Source: Oleiagrimonas soli
Lineage (GTDB): Bacteria; Pseudomonadota; Gammaproteobacteria; Xanthomonadales; Rhodanobacteraceae
Assembly (NCBI RefSeq): GCF_000761445.1
Contig: NZ_KN196470.1
Coordinates: forward strand, 1,534,823 to 1,598,822
Length of the DNA: 64,000 nt
Direction of reading: 5' to 3'
Shown here: positions 35,870 to 46,009 of the stretch, piece after piece
Position numbering within the stretch: position 1 is the first letter of the stretch
How the letters are laid out: the number at the start of each line of letters is the position of its first letter
Notes under the pieces: generated by a model
Seen by the model: only the letters and a program-made list of their open reading frames with translations
Database searches by the model: none
What the model was told of the DNA's origin: nothing
Made by a program: the position numbers and the translations under genes

Positions 35870-38673
35870 TCATTGGAGTTGCCTTTCGGAAATGGCGACG
35901 CCCTGGCCGGTGGTGAACGCCGGACCGAGGTCGCCGCCACCCGTGGAGCCGCCGGACGGGCTGCCGGACGAACCGCCGGACGATCCACCCGTGCCAGAAC
36001 CTGTGCCTGAGCCCGTACCAGGGTCCGTACCAGAACCTGAGCCGGAACCTGAGCCCGGCGTAGGCGTCAGCGTCAGCTGGGCATCCGTGCCGGAGTAGGT
36101 GATCTGCAGAGTGATGTAGCTGGCGAACAGCGGGTTGTAGGCCACTGAACCGAAGGTGCCGGTCAGGCTGCCCGCCTTCACGATGGTGTACTGGGTGCCC
36201 ACGGTGTAGGTGCCCGAGTTCACGTCGACGGTGAGCCCTTCGCCGTTGAGATCGGCGGTGCCGCTCACCGAAAGCTGACCCATAGTCCGCGCCCGCCGTG
36301 GCCGTCGTGGTGGACGTGGGCTGCACGCCGATGGTCAGGGTGTTGCTGCTGGCCGGGTTGAAGTTGCTGTTGACCTGCAGGATGCCGCCCTGCACGGACC
36401 AGTTCGCGATGGCGTTGGGTGTCGTCCCGCTGGCGCCGGTGATCGTCCAGGTGCTGGTGCCGGTCTTGAGCAGGGTGGTGAAGCCGGCGAAGACAGGCGT
36501 ACCGGAAGCTGGTCGGCGCACTGGCCGAGAGGGTGCCGTCCAGCGTGGCATCCGTCGTGCCGCCGAGTTCTAGCGTGTCGCCGCCGTGGGTGCTGCCGCT
36601 GGTGCTGACCACGTTGCCGACCAGGGGGGGCGCCGGACAGCAGTCGGAGCGTGTTGTTGCCCCCCGAAAATCCACCGCATCGGCCTGGACGCCATTGCCG
36701 GCATCGCCGATGCCGCCGGCGATGGTGCCGCTGTTGATGAGGGTCGAGTCGCCGGTGGAGACCATGCCGACGCCACCCGCGCCTGCGCCTCCCACGCTGC
36801 CGGACGTCCCGGCAACGCCAGCAGCGCCGGAGGGTGTGCGGCTACTACTTAAATAGAAACGGCCGCCGAGGCCTCCGTCTCCGCCCGCACCGGCGTTGCC
36901 GCCGCTCCCACCGATGCCACCATTGTTGCCGGCGATGGTGCCGGTATTGGTCACGGTGAAGCCGCTGCCCGAGAGGCCGCTGGCGTTGCCGGGACGTCCG
37001 GCAGCGCCGCCATCACCGCCGTTGCCTCCGGCACCACCGCTACCGCCGGTGCCCGGGGTGCCGCCGCTCTGCGCGTTTCCGCCCTGGCCACCGGTGCCGC
37101 CGGCTCCGCCATCGCTGCTCTGACCGCCCAGGCCGCCGGTGATCGTGCCGGCATTGGTCAGGGTGAAGCCGGTGCCAGAGACCCCCGCCACGCCGTTGCC
37201 GCCCTGGTTGCCGTTGCCGTGGTGGCGCCGTGGGCACCGATGCCACCGGCGCCGCCGTCGGCGCTCATACTCCCGCCGCTGCCGCCCGTGCCGCCTGTGC
37301 CGCCGGCGATGCTGGCGTCATTGGTCAGGGTGAACCCGCTGCCCGTGACAGCCACGCTGCCCGCAGCACCATTGCCACCGCTACCGCCACTTCCTCCGTC
37401 GTAACCGCGGGTTTCGCCGCTGCTGATCGTGGAGCCCCCGCCGGGGCCACCCTTGCCGCCGTCCGCGCCATCTCCGCCACTGCCGCCCGTGATGGTACGG
37501 GTGTTGGTCACGGTGAAATCGTCGCCTGTCGCGGCCGCGCCGCCGATACCGCCGTTGCCGCCGACACCGCCGATACCGCAGTTGCCGCCGACACCGCCGT
37601 TGCCGCCGTTACCGCCATTGCCGCCATTGCCGCCATCGGTCTTGGTGTAAATGGCATCACCGCCACCGGAGCCGCCGACACTGCCGTTGCCGCCGTCACC
37701 GCCCGACAGCGTGCCGGCATTGCTCAGGCCGAACCCGTTGCCCGAGCCCCCGGCCCGCCGCCACCGCCATTGCCGCCGTCGCCACCGTTGCCGGAGCCGG
37801 AGCCGGAATAGCCCCCGTTGCTGTTGAAACCGGCCACGGCATTGCCGCCATAGCCACCGGCGCCGCCGACGCCTCCGGCACCGCCGGCAGCGGTACCGGT
37901 AGGGGTATTGGTCAGGGTGAAGTCGTCTCCCGTGATGCCCGCGCCGCTGCTGCCGCTGCTGCTCAAGAAGTAGTAGCCGCTGGAGGTGCCATCGCTGCCA
38001 TGGCCGCTACCGCCGGTACCGCCGTCTCACCGCTAACGGTGTTGCGATTGAGTTGGCCGGGCACATAGCCGCCGTCGCTGCCGTTGCCACCGCAGCCCCC
38101 GCTGAGGGTGTCGTCGCTGAGCAACTGATAGGTGCTCGTGCCTGTGATGCCTTGCCCGAAATGACCGCCGCCACCGCCACCGTAGCCGTAGCCGTAGCCG
38201 TAGCCGCCGTTACCGTCCGCACCACCGTAGCCCGCGCCGCCCGCGCCGCCGCTGGAACCCGGTGTCGTGGGGGTCTGAGGCAGGCCGGGGCCCCGGTACG
38301 CCGCGCCGCCCGTGCCATCCGCATTGGCATAGCTGGGGTTTGTGGCCGTGCCGGTGCCCGCTTGACCGCCTGCACCGCCATTGCCGCCCTTGCTGGTGGG
38401 GATGCCGTTGCCGCCGGTACCTCCGGTGCCGTCGCTGGCACCCGTCGTTGTAGTCAGGGTGGTCGTGGCCGCGTCGTGGGCCGGATTCACTGGCAAGAGG
38501 GGTATCGCCAATGCCAAGGCGATCGCCGTGACCAGCGGCGCCGCGGCATGGCGTGCGAGGCGCCATGGTCCCGTCGCGGGACTGGCGCTCCGGCCCTGGG
38601 CACTGCCCAATTCGGAGATGACCTGGACCACGCCGAGCGCGCGATTGAAGAAGAGACGATATACCCGATTCAC
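35870..38673 (-). pseudogene. Frameshifted glycine-rich type V secretion (ESPR) surface protein
   Basis: The start at 38673 reads MNRVYRLFFNRALGVVQVIS, an extended signal peptide region of type V proteins, then a hydrophobic core. The body is PGRS-like (GGxGGxG repeats with TLTNxGTIxGG units), as in beta-helical autotransporters. Continuous coding needs five frame changes, near 38030, 37745, 37215, 36500 and 36290. Rejoined, it gives about 930 residues. Several breaks sit in G/C runs (a GGGGG run near 37755, GGG near 36286). The end is a Gly/Ser/Pro linker (TPGSGSGSGSGTDPGTG) and ISERQLQ; no C-terminal beta-barrel is seen. Either a decayed gene or sequencing errors in a repetitive GC-rich stretch. 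Confidence 0.75.
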
Positions 38674-39167
38674 GGCGCCCCTGCTGGACGATGCATCCTG
38701 GCAATTGGGCCATGTTGACTTGATTGAGTACGGTCAGGCAAATGCCGTGCTGGCGCGGAATCCGCTGGGCATGCAGGGTCGGAGTGCCATGTGTGCTGAC
38801 GCATGGTCGATCAAAGGGGCTCGGCCTCATCATCGATAGTGACCTTCAGGTCGGAGCTGTGCGCGTGAGTATGATGGGCAAACTGGTCATGATCGGTCGG
38901 ATGTCACCTCTGCCAACCCCTTCCCGCAGCTCATTGAGACGGACCGCGTTCGTTGTTGTGCATCGAGCGATATCGTGGACTTAGACCGAGACTGCTGAGC
39001 CTGGCTGAGTTATGGATATGGTGGTCTGCTTGATCTGGTTATCTCCTTTGCTCTCGGTTTGCGGCTTCCGGGTAGCTCAGTCCTTGAACGCATCGCGAGG
39101 GAGAGAGGCTCTCTGATTGGATTGCTGCATATCTGTTTTAAACTGAGTCTTTATCCAGGGGGTGAAC
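38674..39167. other. Intergenic region, no gene seen
   Basis: Divergent upstream region of the glycine-rich protein (minus) and the FG-GAP protein (plus). Short open frames here lack ribosome sites and conserved features. GGGGGTGAAC just before 39168 is the ribosome site of the downstream gene. Confidence 0.6.
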
Positions 39168-40310
39168 ATGTACATGAAGAGGGTGGTTGTCTTCTTTTTC
39201 TTTGTCGTGTCGATGTCGTCAGCGCATGCGCAGTCCGCGAGCTTTTTCGACATGCCCGTGCTGCAGCCCAATGTCCAGCCCGGAAGTGCGTACGTGCCCA
39301 ATGACATCGATGGAGATGGCGTATCGGACATGCTTTGGTTCGATCCGACGACGTCGCAGTTCGGCTACTGGACGATGACCATCGACTCAAACGGCGACTT
39401 TCATCGAGCCGCGCTGCGCACCTTTCAGGTGACCATGGGCTACATGATCGGGGCCTTAGGTGACTTCAACGGCGACAATCGAGTCGATCTGGTATGGACC
39501 AGTGCGAACGACGACCTCTATCTGTGGTCCTCGAGTGGGAGCGGCTTCCGGTCGACGATGATCGGTACATATCCCGATGGCTGGAAATTGCTGGGCGCCG
39601 TGGATATCAACGGTGACGGGCATCCAGATCTGCTCTGGAAGAACGAGGCGACGCATCAGTTCGGCTATTGGCTGATGAACGGCAGTAAGCGCATTGGGGT
39701 CCGGACCTTTGACATTACGCCGGGCTATCGGATTGTAGCTATTGGCTATTTCGGCCAAGCCCGGCGCGCGAGCTTGGTCTGGGAGGGGCAGGACGGAGAT
39801 TTCTATGACTGGGATGCGCAGTCCTCTGGAGGCTTTCATTCCTATTTCATCGGCAATCTTGCGCGTGCTGGCGATACTTATCATCTGGATGCAGCATTCA
39901 TCATGGGGCAGGAAAATGATCAATATCCTTCTTTGTGGCTGGTTACGCTTGATTCCACAGAGGGACATGAAGAAAGCTACAGCTGGGACCGGGTGATGGA
40001 CGATCAGGGTCACGTTCTTTCGAATACCTTGTACGACGGAACGACGGGAGGTTGGTTCCCCAACTCGCATCGCTCTGGGGCAATCTACTACCGCCCGTTC
40101 GGGACATATTCTGCCCACCCGATGTCCATCATGACGGGGCGAGGTGACTACATGCCGTACCCGCAGGTGGTTGAAGTGAGTAATATCAACTTTGAGTCTC
40201 CCACGTTCAGCTCGTCGTCGTTCTACAAAAGTCTTCCTATCGATTGGTATGTTGTCGGAGCGCCGTGGTACCGGAACGACCAGATTTATTTCGGACCATC
40301 TGGAGGCTGA
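39168..40310 (+). CDS. Secreted FG-GAP/VCBS-repeat protein
   Basis: 380 residues from ATG 39168 (GGGGG five bases before). A signal peptide ends at AHA-QS (about 21). At least three calcium-type loops: DIDGDGVSD (46-54), DFNGDNRVD and DINGDGHPD, each followed by an aromatic-rich strand (MLWFDP, LVWTSA, LLWKNE), as in FG-GAP/VCBS beta-propellers. The C-terminal third lacks loops and ends in an aromatic strand. Such proteins bind Ca and often glycans. The gene is unlinked to any obvious partner; moderate codon bias. Confidence 0.8.
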   Translation: MYMKRVVVFFFFVVSMSSAHAQSASFFDMPVLQPNVQPGSAYVPNDIDGDGVSDMLWFDPTTSQFGYWTMTIDSNGDFHRAALRTFQVTMGYMIGALGDFNGDNRVDLVWTSANDDLYLWSSSGSGFRSTMIGTYPDGWKLLGAVDINGDGHPDLLWKNEATHQFGYWLMNGSKRIGVRTFDITPGYRIVAIGYFGQARRASLVWEGQDGDFYDWDAQSSGGFHSYFIGNLARAGDTYHLDAAFIMGQENDQYPSLWLVTLDSTEGHEESYSWDRVMDDQGHVLSNTLYDGTTGGWFPNSHRSGAIYYRPFGTYSAHPMSIMTGRGDYMPYPQVVEVSNINFESPTFSSSSFYKSLPIDWYVVGAPWYRNDQIYFGPSGG

Positions 40311-40563
40311 CCCACAGGCGTGACAAAAGCGTCAGGATTCTTTTATTCGAATCACCGTGCTTGGTCCTTGTAGTTTCGGATGCGCGGACTTGTACTTTCC
40401 GGAATAGATCAAGCTGTATGCGAGAAGTGACGTCGGAGCGCAACCGCTCCGACGAGCGTACGCATGAACGTATCGACGCCTGTGTCCGGAAAACGCGCAA
40501 GAATTCGCAGTGTCGCTGTGGTGCATCTTGCGTTGATGTCTCTGCCCGGTTTGCATCGATCCA

Positions 40564-40945
40564 TCAGAACGGCGGACATGGTGGTAGGTGAGACGGTTCT
40601 TGCGCAGAGGGTGCAAGCGGGCAGGCGAGGGTAGCCGCCAAGCCCTGAAAAGGTTGATGGTTGAAACGTAGGCCATCAGCGTCGACACGCAGTTCGCGCT
40701 CGGCGAGCGTACGGGTATGGCGTGGCCCTGGACGATGACGAAGCCTTGTTCTGGAATCGGAGGGCCGCCGCGCAGGGGAATGCGGAAGCCGAATTCCATT
40801 TCGGAACGTACCATGCCCGCGGTATAGGTGTGCCGATCGGCTGCGTCGAGACATGTGCATGGATGAATCTTACCGTCCTGCAGAATCGGGCCTGAGAAAA
40901 GTAGCGGCGAGATTTGATCGCTGCGGAAATGACGGCCGAGCCGTA
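40564..40945 (-). pseudogene. Possible frameshifted small gene
   Basis: Two minus-strand frames give protein-like sequence that joins with one frame change near 40725: MVRSEMEFGFRIPLRGG and FVIVQGHAIPV in one, then RTLAERELRVDADGLRFNHQ to the stop at 40564 in the other. The remainder of the 40311-41114 gap is without support for genes. Low certainty; it may be chance in GC-rich DNA. Confidence 0.25.
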
Positions 40946-41114
40946 TGTGGCGGCATGGAGGCCGACCGCCGAAGAGCAGCGTGTCGACCTTCTTCAGGCG
41001 CTCGATGCGCGCTAGGGTACGATGCGTACTTCTCGTGCGCCCGATCTGCGTGCACTCCCGGTCTTGCAAGCCGGGTACACTCGTCGGCTACATCGGCCGA
41101 TCGCCAGGCACTTC

Positions 41115-42416
41115 ATGAGCGGCATGTTCCATTCCCTGCGCAGCTACAACTACCGGCAGTGGTCCTGGGGGGCGCTGGTGTCCAACGTGGGCACCTGGAT
41201 GCAGCGGATCGGGCAGGACTGGCTGGTGCTGACTGTGCTGACCCATCACAGCGCAACGGCGGTGGGTACGGTGATGGCGCTGCAGTTCGGACCGGCGCTG
41301 TTGCTGCTGCCGCTCAGCGGGTACGCCGCCGATCATCTGGATCGCCGCAAGTTGTTGCTGGTCACCCAGGGCGTGGCCGGTCTGTTGGCGCTGGGGCTGG
41401 GCGTGGTCACGCTGACCGGTGTGGTGCAGTTGTGGCAGGTCTACGGTTTTGCGTTGTTGCTGGGTATCGTCACCGCGTTCGATGCGCCGGCGCGGCAGGC
41501 GTTCGTGTCGGATCTGGTCGACGATGACATCCTGTCCAATGCGGTCGCCCTGAATTCGGCGTCCTTCAACGCGGCGCGCATGGTCGGTCCGGCGATTGCC
41601 GGCGTGCTGATCGCCGTGGTCGGGGAAGGTTGGTTGTTCATCGTCAACGCGGGCACCTATGCCCTGATGATGGTGGCGCTGGGGCGTCTGCGCGTGCACG
41701 AACTGCTGGTCGAGGAGAAACCGCAGCGTACGCGCGGCGGTTATCTTTCGGGTTTCCATTATGTGTGGCAGCGTCCCGATCTGATGGCGGTGCTGGTGAT
41801 GCTGTTTCTGCTGGGCACCTTCGGCTTCAATTTCGCCATTTTCATTTCGACCATGTCGGTCACGGTGTTCCACGGCGGCGCCAGCCAGTACGGTTTGCTG
41901 TCCGCGGCGATGGCGGCGGGCACCATGTGCGGCGCGCTGCTTTCGGCGCGTCGGCCGTTTCCCGGCATGCTTCTGATGGGCGCCTCGGCGGCCGGCTTCG
42001 GCGTGAGCGTCGCGCTCGCGGCCATGATGCCCAATGCGATGCTGTTCGCGGTCGTGTTGTTCTTCGTGGGTCTGGCCGCACTGACCTTCATGACCGCCAG
42101 CAACTCCATGATGCAGCTGACCACCGAGCGCGCCATGCGCGGGCGGGTGCTGGCGCTGCGCATCGCCGTGGTCATGGGCGGTACGCCGGCCGGCGCGCCG
42201 ATGGTCGGCTGGGTGGTCGACCACTTCGGCGCACGCTGGGCGCTGGGTGTCGGTGGGTTGTCCGGCGTCGTGTCCGCCGGGGTGGCGCTGGCCTATCTGA
42301 TCAAGTACCGGAACATGCGGCTAGTCCGAGAGGGAGGTCGTTTGCGTCTGCGGATGCAGCCCTCGCCCTGGGGCGTGACATCCGTTCGCGTGGCGGCCGG
42401 AGAGCGTGTGACGTAA
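41115..42416 (+). CDS. MFS exporter, EntS-like (MFS_3)
   Basis: 433 residues from MSGMFHSLRSYNYRQWSWGA, the typical start of the family; an upstream frame from 41022 is rejected. Twelve hydrophobic helices. The loop 2-3 motif is GYAADHLDRRKLLL, and the FDAPARQAFVSDLVDDDILSNAVALNSASFNAARMVGPAIAG region (in part) is diagnostic of the EntS/MdtE-like MFS_3 group. A long Arg-rich C-terminal tail is present. Probably a drug or siderophore exporter. Single gene; the ribosome site is weak. Confidence 0.88.
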   Translation: MSGMFHSLRSYNYRQWSWGALVSNVGTWMQRIGQDWLVLTVLTHHSATAVGTVMALQFGPALLLLPLSGYAADHLDRRKLLLVTQGVAGLLALGLGVVTLTGVVQLWQVYGFALLLGIVTAFDAPARQAFVSDLVDDDILSNAVALNSASFNAARMVGPAIAGVLIAVVGEGWLFIVNAGTYALMMVALGRLRVHELLVEEKPQRTRGGYLSGFHYVWQRPDLMAVLVMLFLLGTFGFNFAIFISTMSVTVFHGGASQYGLLSAAMAAGTMCGALLSARRPFPGMLLMGASAAGFGVSVALAAMMPNAMLFAVVLFFVGLAALTFMTASNSMMQLTTERAMRGRVLALRIAVVMGGTPAGAPMVGWVVDHFGARWALGVGGLSGVVSAGVALAYLIKYRNMRLVREGGRLRLRMQPSPWGVTSVRVAAGERVT

Positions 42417-42573
42417 TGGACAGAAAGGGGGCGTCCCCGATGTCGCACGGATCCTTTGCAAACGCTGGAAGCGAGCCTGCCGCAGGTCTATAGTCGTTTG
42501 ACGCCAGACTGCCCGCCGCACGCGGCCGGGTCGATCTCGGCGACCACGGCATCGACGGCAGGGAAGCAGGTCC

Positions 42574-43632
42574 ATGGATACCAGCGGAAGCGGCAAGGCA
42601 CGCAGCGGCGGCGGTTTCACGTCGATCAAGCCCGCGCGGGAACGCAAGACGTATCTCTACACGCCGTTCGGCGGCGAAGCCGCGCTCGATTCGGCAATCG
42701 GCGAGAACATGGTGCGGGTCGCCAAGGGCAAAACCGCTCATGCCCTGATCGCCCCTTCCGAGGAAGCCGCCAACGCACTCGAAGCCAAGCGTGCGGTGCG
42801 GTTGCACAAATGGAAGCAGAAGCTGGATCGCGCCGACACGGTCATGCGTCAGCATCACAGCGAGGTAGTCAGGGCCGGGATGACGCACAAGATGCGCGTG
42901 CGCCAGATTGTCCACAACAAGTCGCTGAGTGACGAGCAACGCAAGATCGCCTTGCAGGAGGAGAAGGATCGCCATGATCTGAGCCTTCCGCATGAGTACG
43001 TAATGGCTCAGACCGACAAGTTGCTTTTCGCCGATCAATATCAGTCGTTGAAAGAAACGCGTATCGCCAATGCCACGGCTTCGTTCGAGGTACGCGTGCC
43101 GAGCGGGAACAAGCAGTGGCCGAACCTGTTTCCGAAAGAGCTGGTCAGGCACGACAATATCTATCCTTCGGTGTTCGACAAGTCGAAACCGCTTTCGCGG
43201 GTCCATGCGGACGACAAGCTGTACGTGCTCGGGCATGGCACGCCCGAGTCCAAGGACGTACCCAATCCGGGCATCTATGCCAAACCCACGATCCAGGGGC
43301 CGTCGCTGAGTCCGCGCGGTCTGGTTCAGCACCTCGAGCACGCGGGACTGTCGACCGAGTTCCAGGACCTTCGCATCACCGCCTGCCAGTCGGTTCCGCT
43401 GATGGACGACACCAGCGCGAAGAGCGTCTCCGCTGCGCGCAACACCAAGTTCCTGGCGCCGGAGTTCGCCAAGGAAGCGGTATCCCGCTTCAGCAAGATG
43501 ACGGTCACCGGTTACATGGGCAATGGCGTGACGTTCCCTAAGGGCGCTCGCCATCATCAGCGTGCGCATCCCGAAGATGCGATGTATCGCTTGCGGCGCA
43601 GTCCTCTGGCGTTGAAGTTCAAGCCGCTTTAG
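42574..43632 (+). CDS. Effector-like protein with clan-CD (caspase-like/C80-like) cysteine protease signature
   Basis: 352 residues. The N-terminus is Ser/Gly-rich (MDTSGSGKARSGGGF) with no Sec signal. A helical, Lys/Arg/Glu-rich segment (65-165) follows, then a C-terminal alpha/beta domain. KLYVLGHGTP gives His221-Gly222 after a beta strand, and DLRITACQSVP gives Ala270-Cys271 after the next strand, with SPRGLVQHLEHAGLS between. His-Gly then Ala-Cys at strand ends is the hallmark of clan-CD proteases (caspases, gingipains, C80 toxin protease). The spacing of about 50 residues fits C80. Together with the disordered leader it looks like a secreted effector or self-processing toxin. Not recognised as a named family. 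Confidence 0.6.
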   Translation: MDTSGSGKARSGGGFTSIKPARERKTYLYTPFGGEAALDSAIGENMVRVAKGKTAHALIAPSEEAANALEAKRAVRLHKWKQKLDRADTVMRQHHSEVVRAGMTHKMRVRQIVHNKSLSDEQRKIALQEEKDRHDLSLPHEYVMAQTDKLLFADQYQSLKETRIANATASFEVRVPSGNKQWPNLFPKELVRHDNIYPSVFDKSKPLSRVHADDKLYVLGHGTPESKDVPNPGIYAKPTIQGPSLSPRGLVQHLEHAGLSTEFQDLRITACQSVPLMDDTSAKSVSAARNTKFLAPEFAKEAVSRFSKMTVTGYMGNGVTFPKGARHHQRAHPEDAMYRLRRSPLALKFKPL

Positions 43633-44089
43633 GCGGCGCTTCATCGTGGAGCTTTGCCCGGGGCTGGCATGGCCCTGCTCTAGATCGGGTCACGACCCGT
43701 GCATGTCTTTCGTTGAGCGGGAGGTCCCGCGCGCTCTCGATCGGGCCACACGGGCGCGTCATGCTGGTTGACGCCGTTGATGTGCCGTGACATCGGCGTC
43801 CCGAATCTTGATGCGTTAGCAGGCGTCTTCAACGGTGCATGAGGCGGCATCGTATGCGGGTCCTTCTGAATCCTGCGCGCGATGTGTTGGAGAGCCCGAT
43901 ACCATACGGCCGACAGCCCGGTCATCGTCGTCTGTCAGTGGGTCTACGCCTCGCGCGTCGAGCACATGCTTGCGGCCAGTCTTCCGCCTTGTTCGCCGTG
44001 TTGCTCGTCAGGAGGTCCATGCTGCGCCACGACCCAAGTGCCGTTTTTTGTTTTTGGATCGGCGGACGCGATGCGTGAACGGAACGGTA
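43633..44089. other. Intergenic region between converging genes
   Basis: About 450 bp with no convincing gene. A short inverted repeat CGGGTCACGACCCG (43686-43699) is present but without a T-run. Small open frames lack ribosome sites. Confidence 0.55.
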
Positions 44090-44617
44090 TCAGAATGGGT
44101 GTTTCTCATTCGACAATGGCGGCCAGGTGCCCTCGTGCATCATCCGCCGGACCTGCTCGGGCGCGTAGCCGTACTGCGCGAGGCCTCGCTGATCGAGGAT
44201 CTTGCGTGTCTCCAGCAGTGCCTTGCCGTAACGGCTGTGCAGGTCGACGCGACTGGTTGCAGCAAGGTAGGGCAGAGTGAATCCGCGTCTGTCTGCGACA
44301 TCCGCCCGCGCGCCACGATGCAGGAGGTAGAGCACCATCGGCCAGTCGTCGATGATCGCTGCGGCTAGCACGGGTGTGGCGCCCTGAAAGCCGGCGATCT
44401 CGATGTCTGCTCCGTCATTCAACAGTGCTTCGACCCGGGCGTGGTCCTCGGCCTCGATCGCATCGAAGATGACGGGCCAGTGGTTGGGCCCTTTGGCGTT
44501 CGGGTCATGCATGCGATGTCTTGCGTGCAGTGCCTGTTGCGCAGCCGGTGCAGGCGCGCTTGCAGCCAAGGTGAGTCCCAGGCACAGGGTGAAGACGGTA
44601 AGACATGTCGGAATCAT
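44090..44617 (-). CDS. Secreted ankyrin-repeat protein
   Basis: 175 residues from MIPTCLTVFTL. A signal peptide ends near APAAQ-QA (about 25). Two to three ankyrin repeats follow: IFDAIEAEDHARVEALLNDGADIEIAG, ATPVLAAAIIDDWPMVLYLLHRGARADVAD (each in part) and a degenerate third. The C-terminal helix is SRYGKALLETRKILDQRG. Periplasmic ankyrin proteins usually act as binding partners; no target is identifiable. Single gene on the minus strand. Confidence 0.8.
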   Translation of the reverse strand: MIPTCLTVFTLCLGLTLAASAPAPAAQQALHARHRMHDPNAKGPNHWPVIFDAIEAEDHARVEALLNDGADIEIAGFQGATPVLAAAIIDDWPMVLYLLHRGARADVADRRGFTLPYLAATSRVDLHSRYGKALLETRKILDQRGLAQYGYAPEQVRRMMHEGTWPPLSNEKHPF

Positions 44618-44878
44618 GGCGATGTGTGGCGAGCATGATCTTGCGCCCGTTCGCATGTCTTTTCTCAGGCGAACCGGAATCCGGGGTGATACAGGATGTG
44701 GCGTGTTCGCATCAGCCTACCTGTTTGAGTGTTTTCTGGCTCGCCTTGACTTCGATGACTCCGGCGAGTTGGATGGCAGGGCATGCCGCATGGAATCCGG
44801 GCATGCCGAGAATCTTCTTCTGACGGTCTGTCGAGTCAGAAGCATCTTTGCCACGGAAAGAGTAAGGGAGGACTGGGT

Positions 44879-45073
44879 ATGAAAAAGATTCTGATCATGG
44901 CCGCGTTTGCCATGCTGACCATCGGCGGTTTCGTCTCCACGGCCGCCGCGGCTCCGGGATCGACGTTGCCGGGCTATGACATTCCGCCGCCGCCGCCGGG
45001 CTGCCAGAACGCCATTCTGGTGATTTCGCCCGACCCGGACGTCGGCGTGTACTGGAAGTGTCTGGACGTATGA
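44879..45073 (+). CDS. Small secreted peptide (64 aa) with Pro-rich centre
   Basis: MKKILIMAAFAMLTIGGFVS is a clear signal peptide, cleaved near AAAA-PGS. The mature chain is about 40 residues: PGYDIPPPPPGCQNAIL, then DPDVGVYWKCLDV. The two Cys can make one disulfide. GGGAGG lies about nine bases upstream of ATG 44879. A strong hairpin terminator follows 20 bp after the stop, supporting a real monocistronic gene. Function unknown. Confidence 0.7.
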   Translation: MKKILIMAAFAMLTIGGFVSTAAAAPGSTLPGYDIPPPPPGCQNAILVISPDPDVGVYWKCLDV

Positions 45074-45092
45074 CGGATCGTTGATCCGATGT

Positions 45093-45128
45093 CTGAAAAG
45101 GCCGGATCTTTGGGTCCGGCCTTTTCAG
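45093..45128 (+). terminator. Strong terminator hairpin
   Basis: A 14-bp perfect stem CTGAAAAGGCCGGA (45093-45106) with TCCGGCCTTTTCAG (45115-45128). 20 bases after the secreted peptide stop. The 45129-45414 stretch beyond it contains no supported gene. Confidence 0.88.
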
Positions 45129-45414
45129 CAAGCGCATGCATCGTCTTCGTGTGCAGGCGTTTCGGTCGTTCACGCCGCGCGCACGAACGGTTTCCAGCGG
45201 GCTTCTTGGTGTAATGCCGACGCCGAGCGCGTGGCGTTGGGTGCGCTGCGCGTTGGAGTGCTCCGGTTCTTCACGGCGATTGGCCCGACCGGTGCGTGTC
45301 GGACCCGGTCGGTATTCCGTACTCGTCGCGATCCCTGTCGGAACCGGGATTTCAGCAGCGCTGCGCCCGAGCGGGCGCAGGTCGCGAGACGGAACTCCGA
45401 TCTGAAGCGTTCGC

Positions 45415-45585
45415 TCAGGCGTCCGGTTTCGGCTTTCCGGGTCTGGGTTCGGAACTGAACTCACGCGGGATGACGTCGAAATCCTTCAGCTTCTTCTCGA
45501 GGATATTGATGCGTTCGTGATTCTTGATGCTGAAGGCCAGCGCCGACAGTCCGAAGGTGAAGGCGATGATGCCGAAGGTATCCAT
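45415..45585 (-). CDS. Small single-helix membrane protein (56 aa) downstream of PadR
   Basis: 56 residues. One transmembrane helix MDTFGIIAFTFGLSALAFSI at the N-terminus, a helical charged stretch KNHERINILEKKLKDFDVIP and a Pro/Lys tail. It starts 62 bp after the stop of the PadR regulator on the same strand, the usual place for a PadR-linked small membrane protein. Likely co-regulated; function unknown. Confidence 0.72.
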   Translation of the reverse strand: MDTFGIIAFTFGLSALAFSIKNHERINILEKKLKDFDVIPREFSSEPRPGKPKPDA

Positions 45586-45647
45586 GGGTCTGCTCCGCGA
45601 AGTTGGGTCGTGTCGTTCGGAATCCGGCCAGATGCTCCGGACGTGGG

Positions 45648-45974
45648 TCATGCATCGGGCCATAGAGCGAGGAGAGCGTCGTTGGCCACGCGCCATTGCC
45701 GCTTTCGGTCGTCGAGTTCGTCGCGCCCGACGTCGGTGAGTGCGTAGTACTTGCGCTTGCGTCCGGTCGGCGACGGCTGCCAGTACGAGCGCACGCACCC
45801 GCCGTCTTCCAGGCGATGCAGTACGGGGTACAGCATGCCGTCGGTCCAGATCAGCGCGCCGTCGGTCAGCTCGGCGACGCGCTGGATGATCTCGTAGCCG
45901 TAGGAATCGCCTTCCGTGAGGATGGAGAGAACGAAAGTGCGCGAGGTCGCAGCGACGAGGTCTTTCTCGAACAT
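45648..45974 (-). CDS. PadR-family transcriptional regulator
   Basis: 108 residues, typical of the short PadR-s2 group. Winged helix: FVLSILTEGDSYGYEIIQRVAELT, LIWTDGMLYPVLHRLEDGGCVRSYW (each in part), then the wing GRKRKYYALTDVGRDEL and a short dimerisation helix. These proteins repress their own operon and a neighbouring membrane gene; ligands are often phenolics or drugs. Start MFEKDL at 45974; MHDAAM at 45989 is an alternative. The promoter positioning suggests a leaderless or very short 5' UTR. Confidence 0.87.
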   Translation of the reverse strand: MFEKDLVAATSRTFVLSILTEGDSYGYEIIQRVAELTDGALIWTDGMLYPVLHRLEDGGCVRSYWQPSPTGRKRKYYALTDVGRDELDDRKRQWRVANDALLALWPDA

Positions 45975-45980
45975 AGCGGC

Positions 45981-46009
45981 ATCATGCATTGAGGTTCTAT
46001 GTATGTCAA
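45981..46009 (-). promoter_or_regulatory. Promoter of the PadR gene
   Basis: On the minus strand, TTGACA (46009-46004), a 17-base spacer, then CATGAT (45986-45981). The transcription start would fall at the PadR start codon, implying leaderless or near-leaderless translation. TTGACATACATAG overlaps the typical PadR operator position. Confidence 0.5.
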
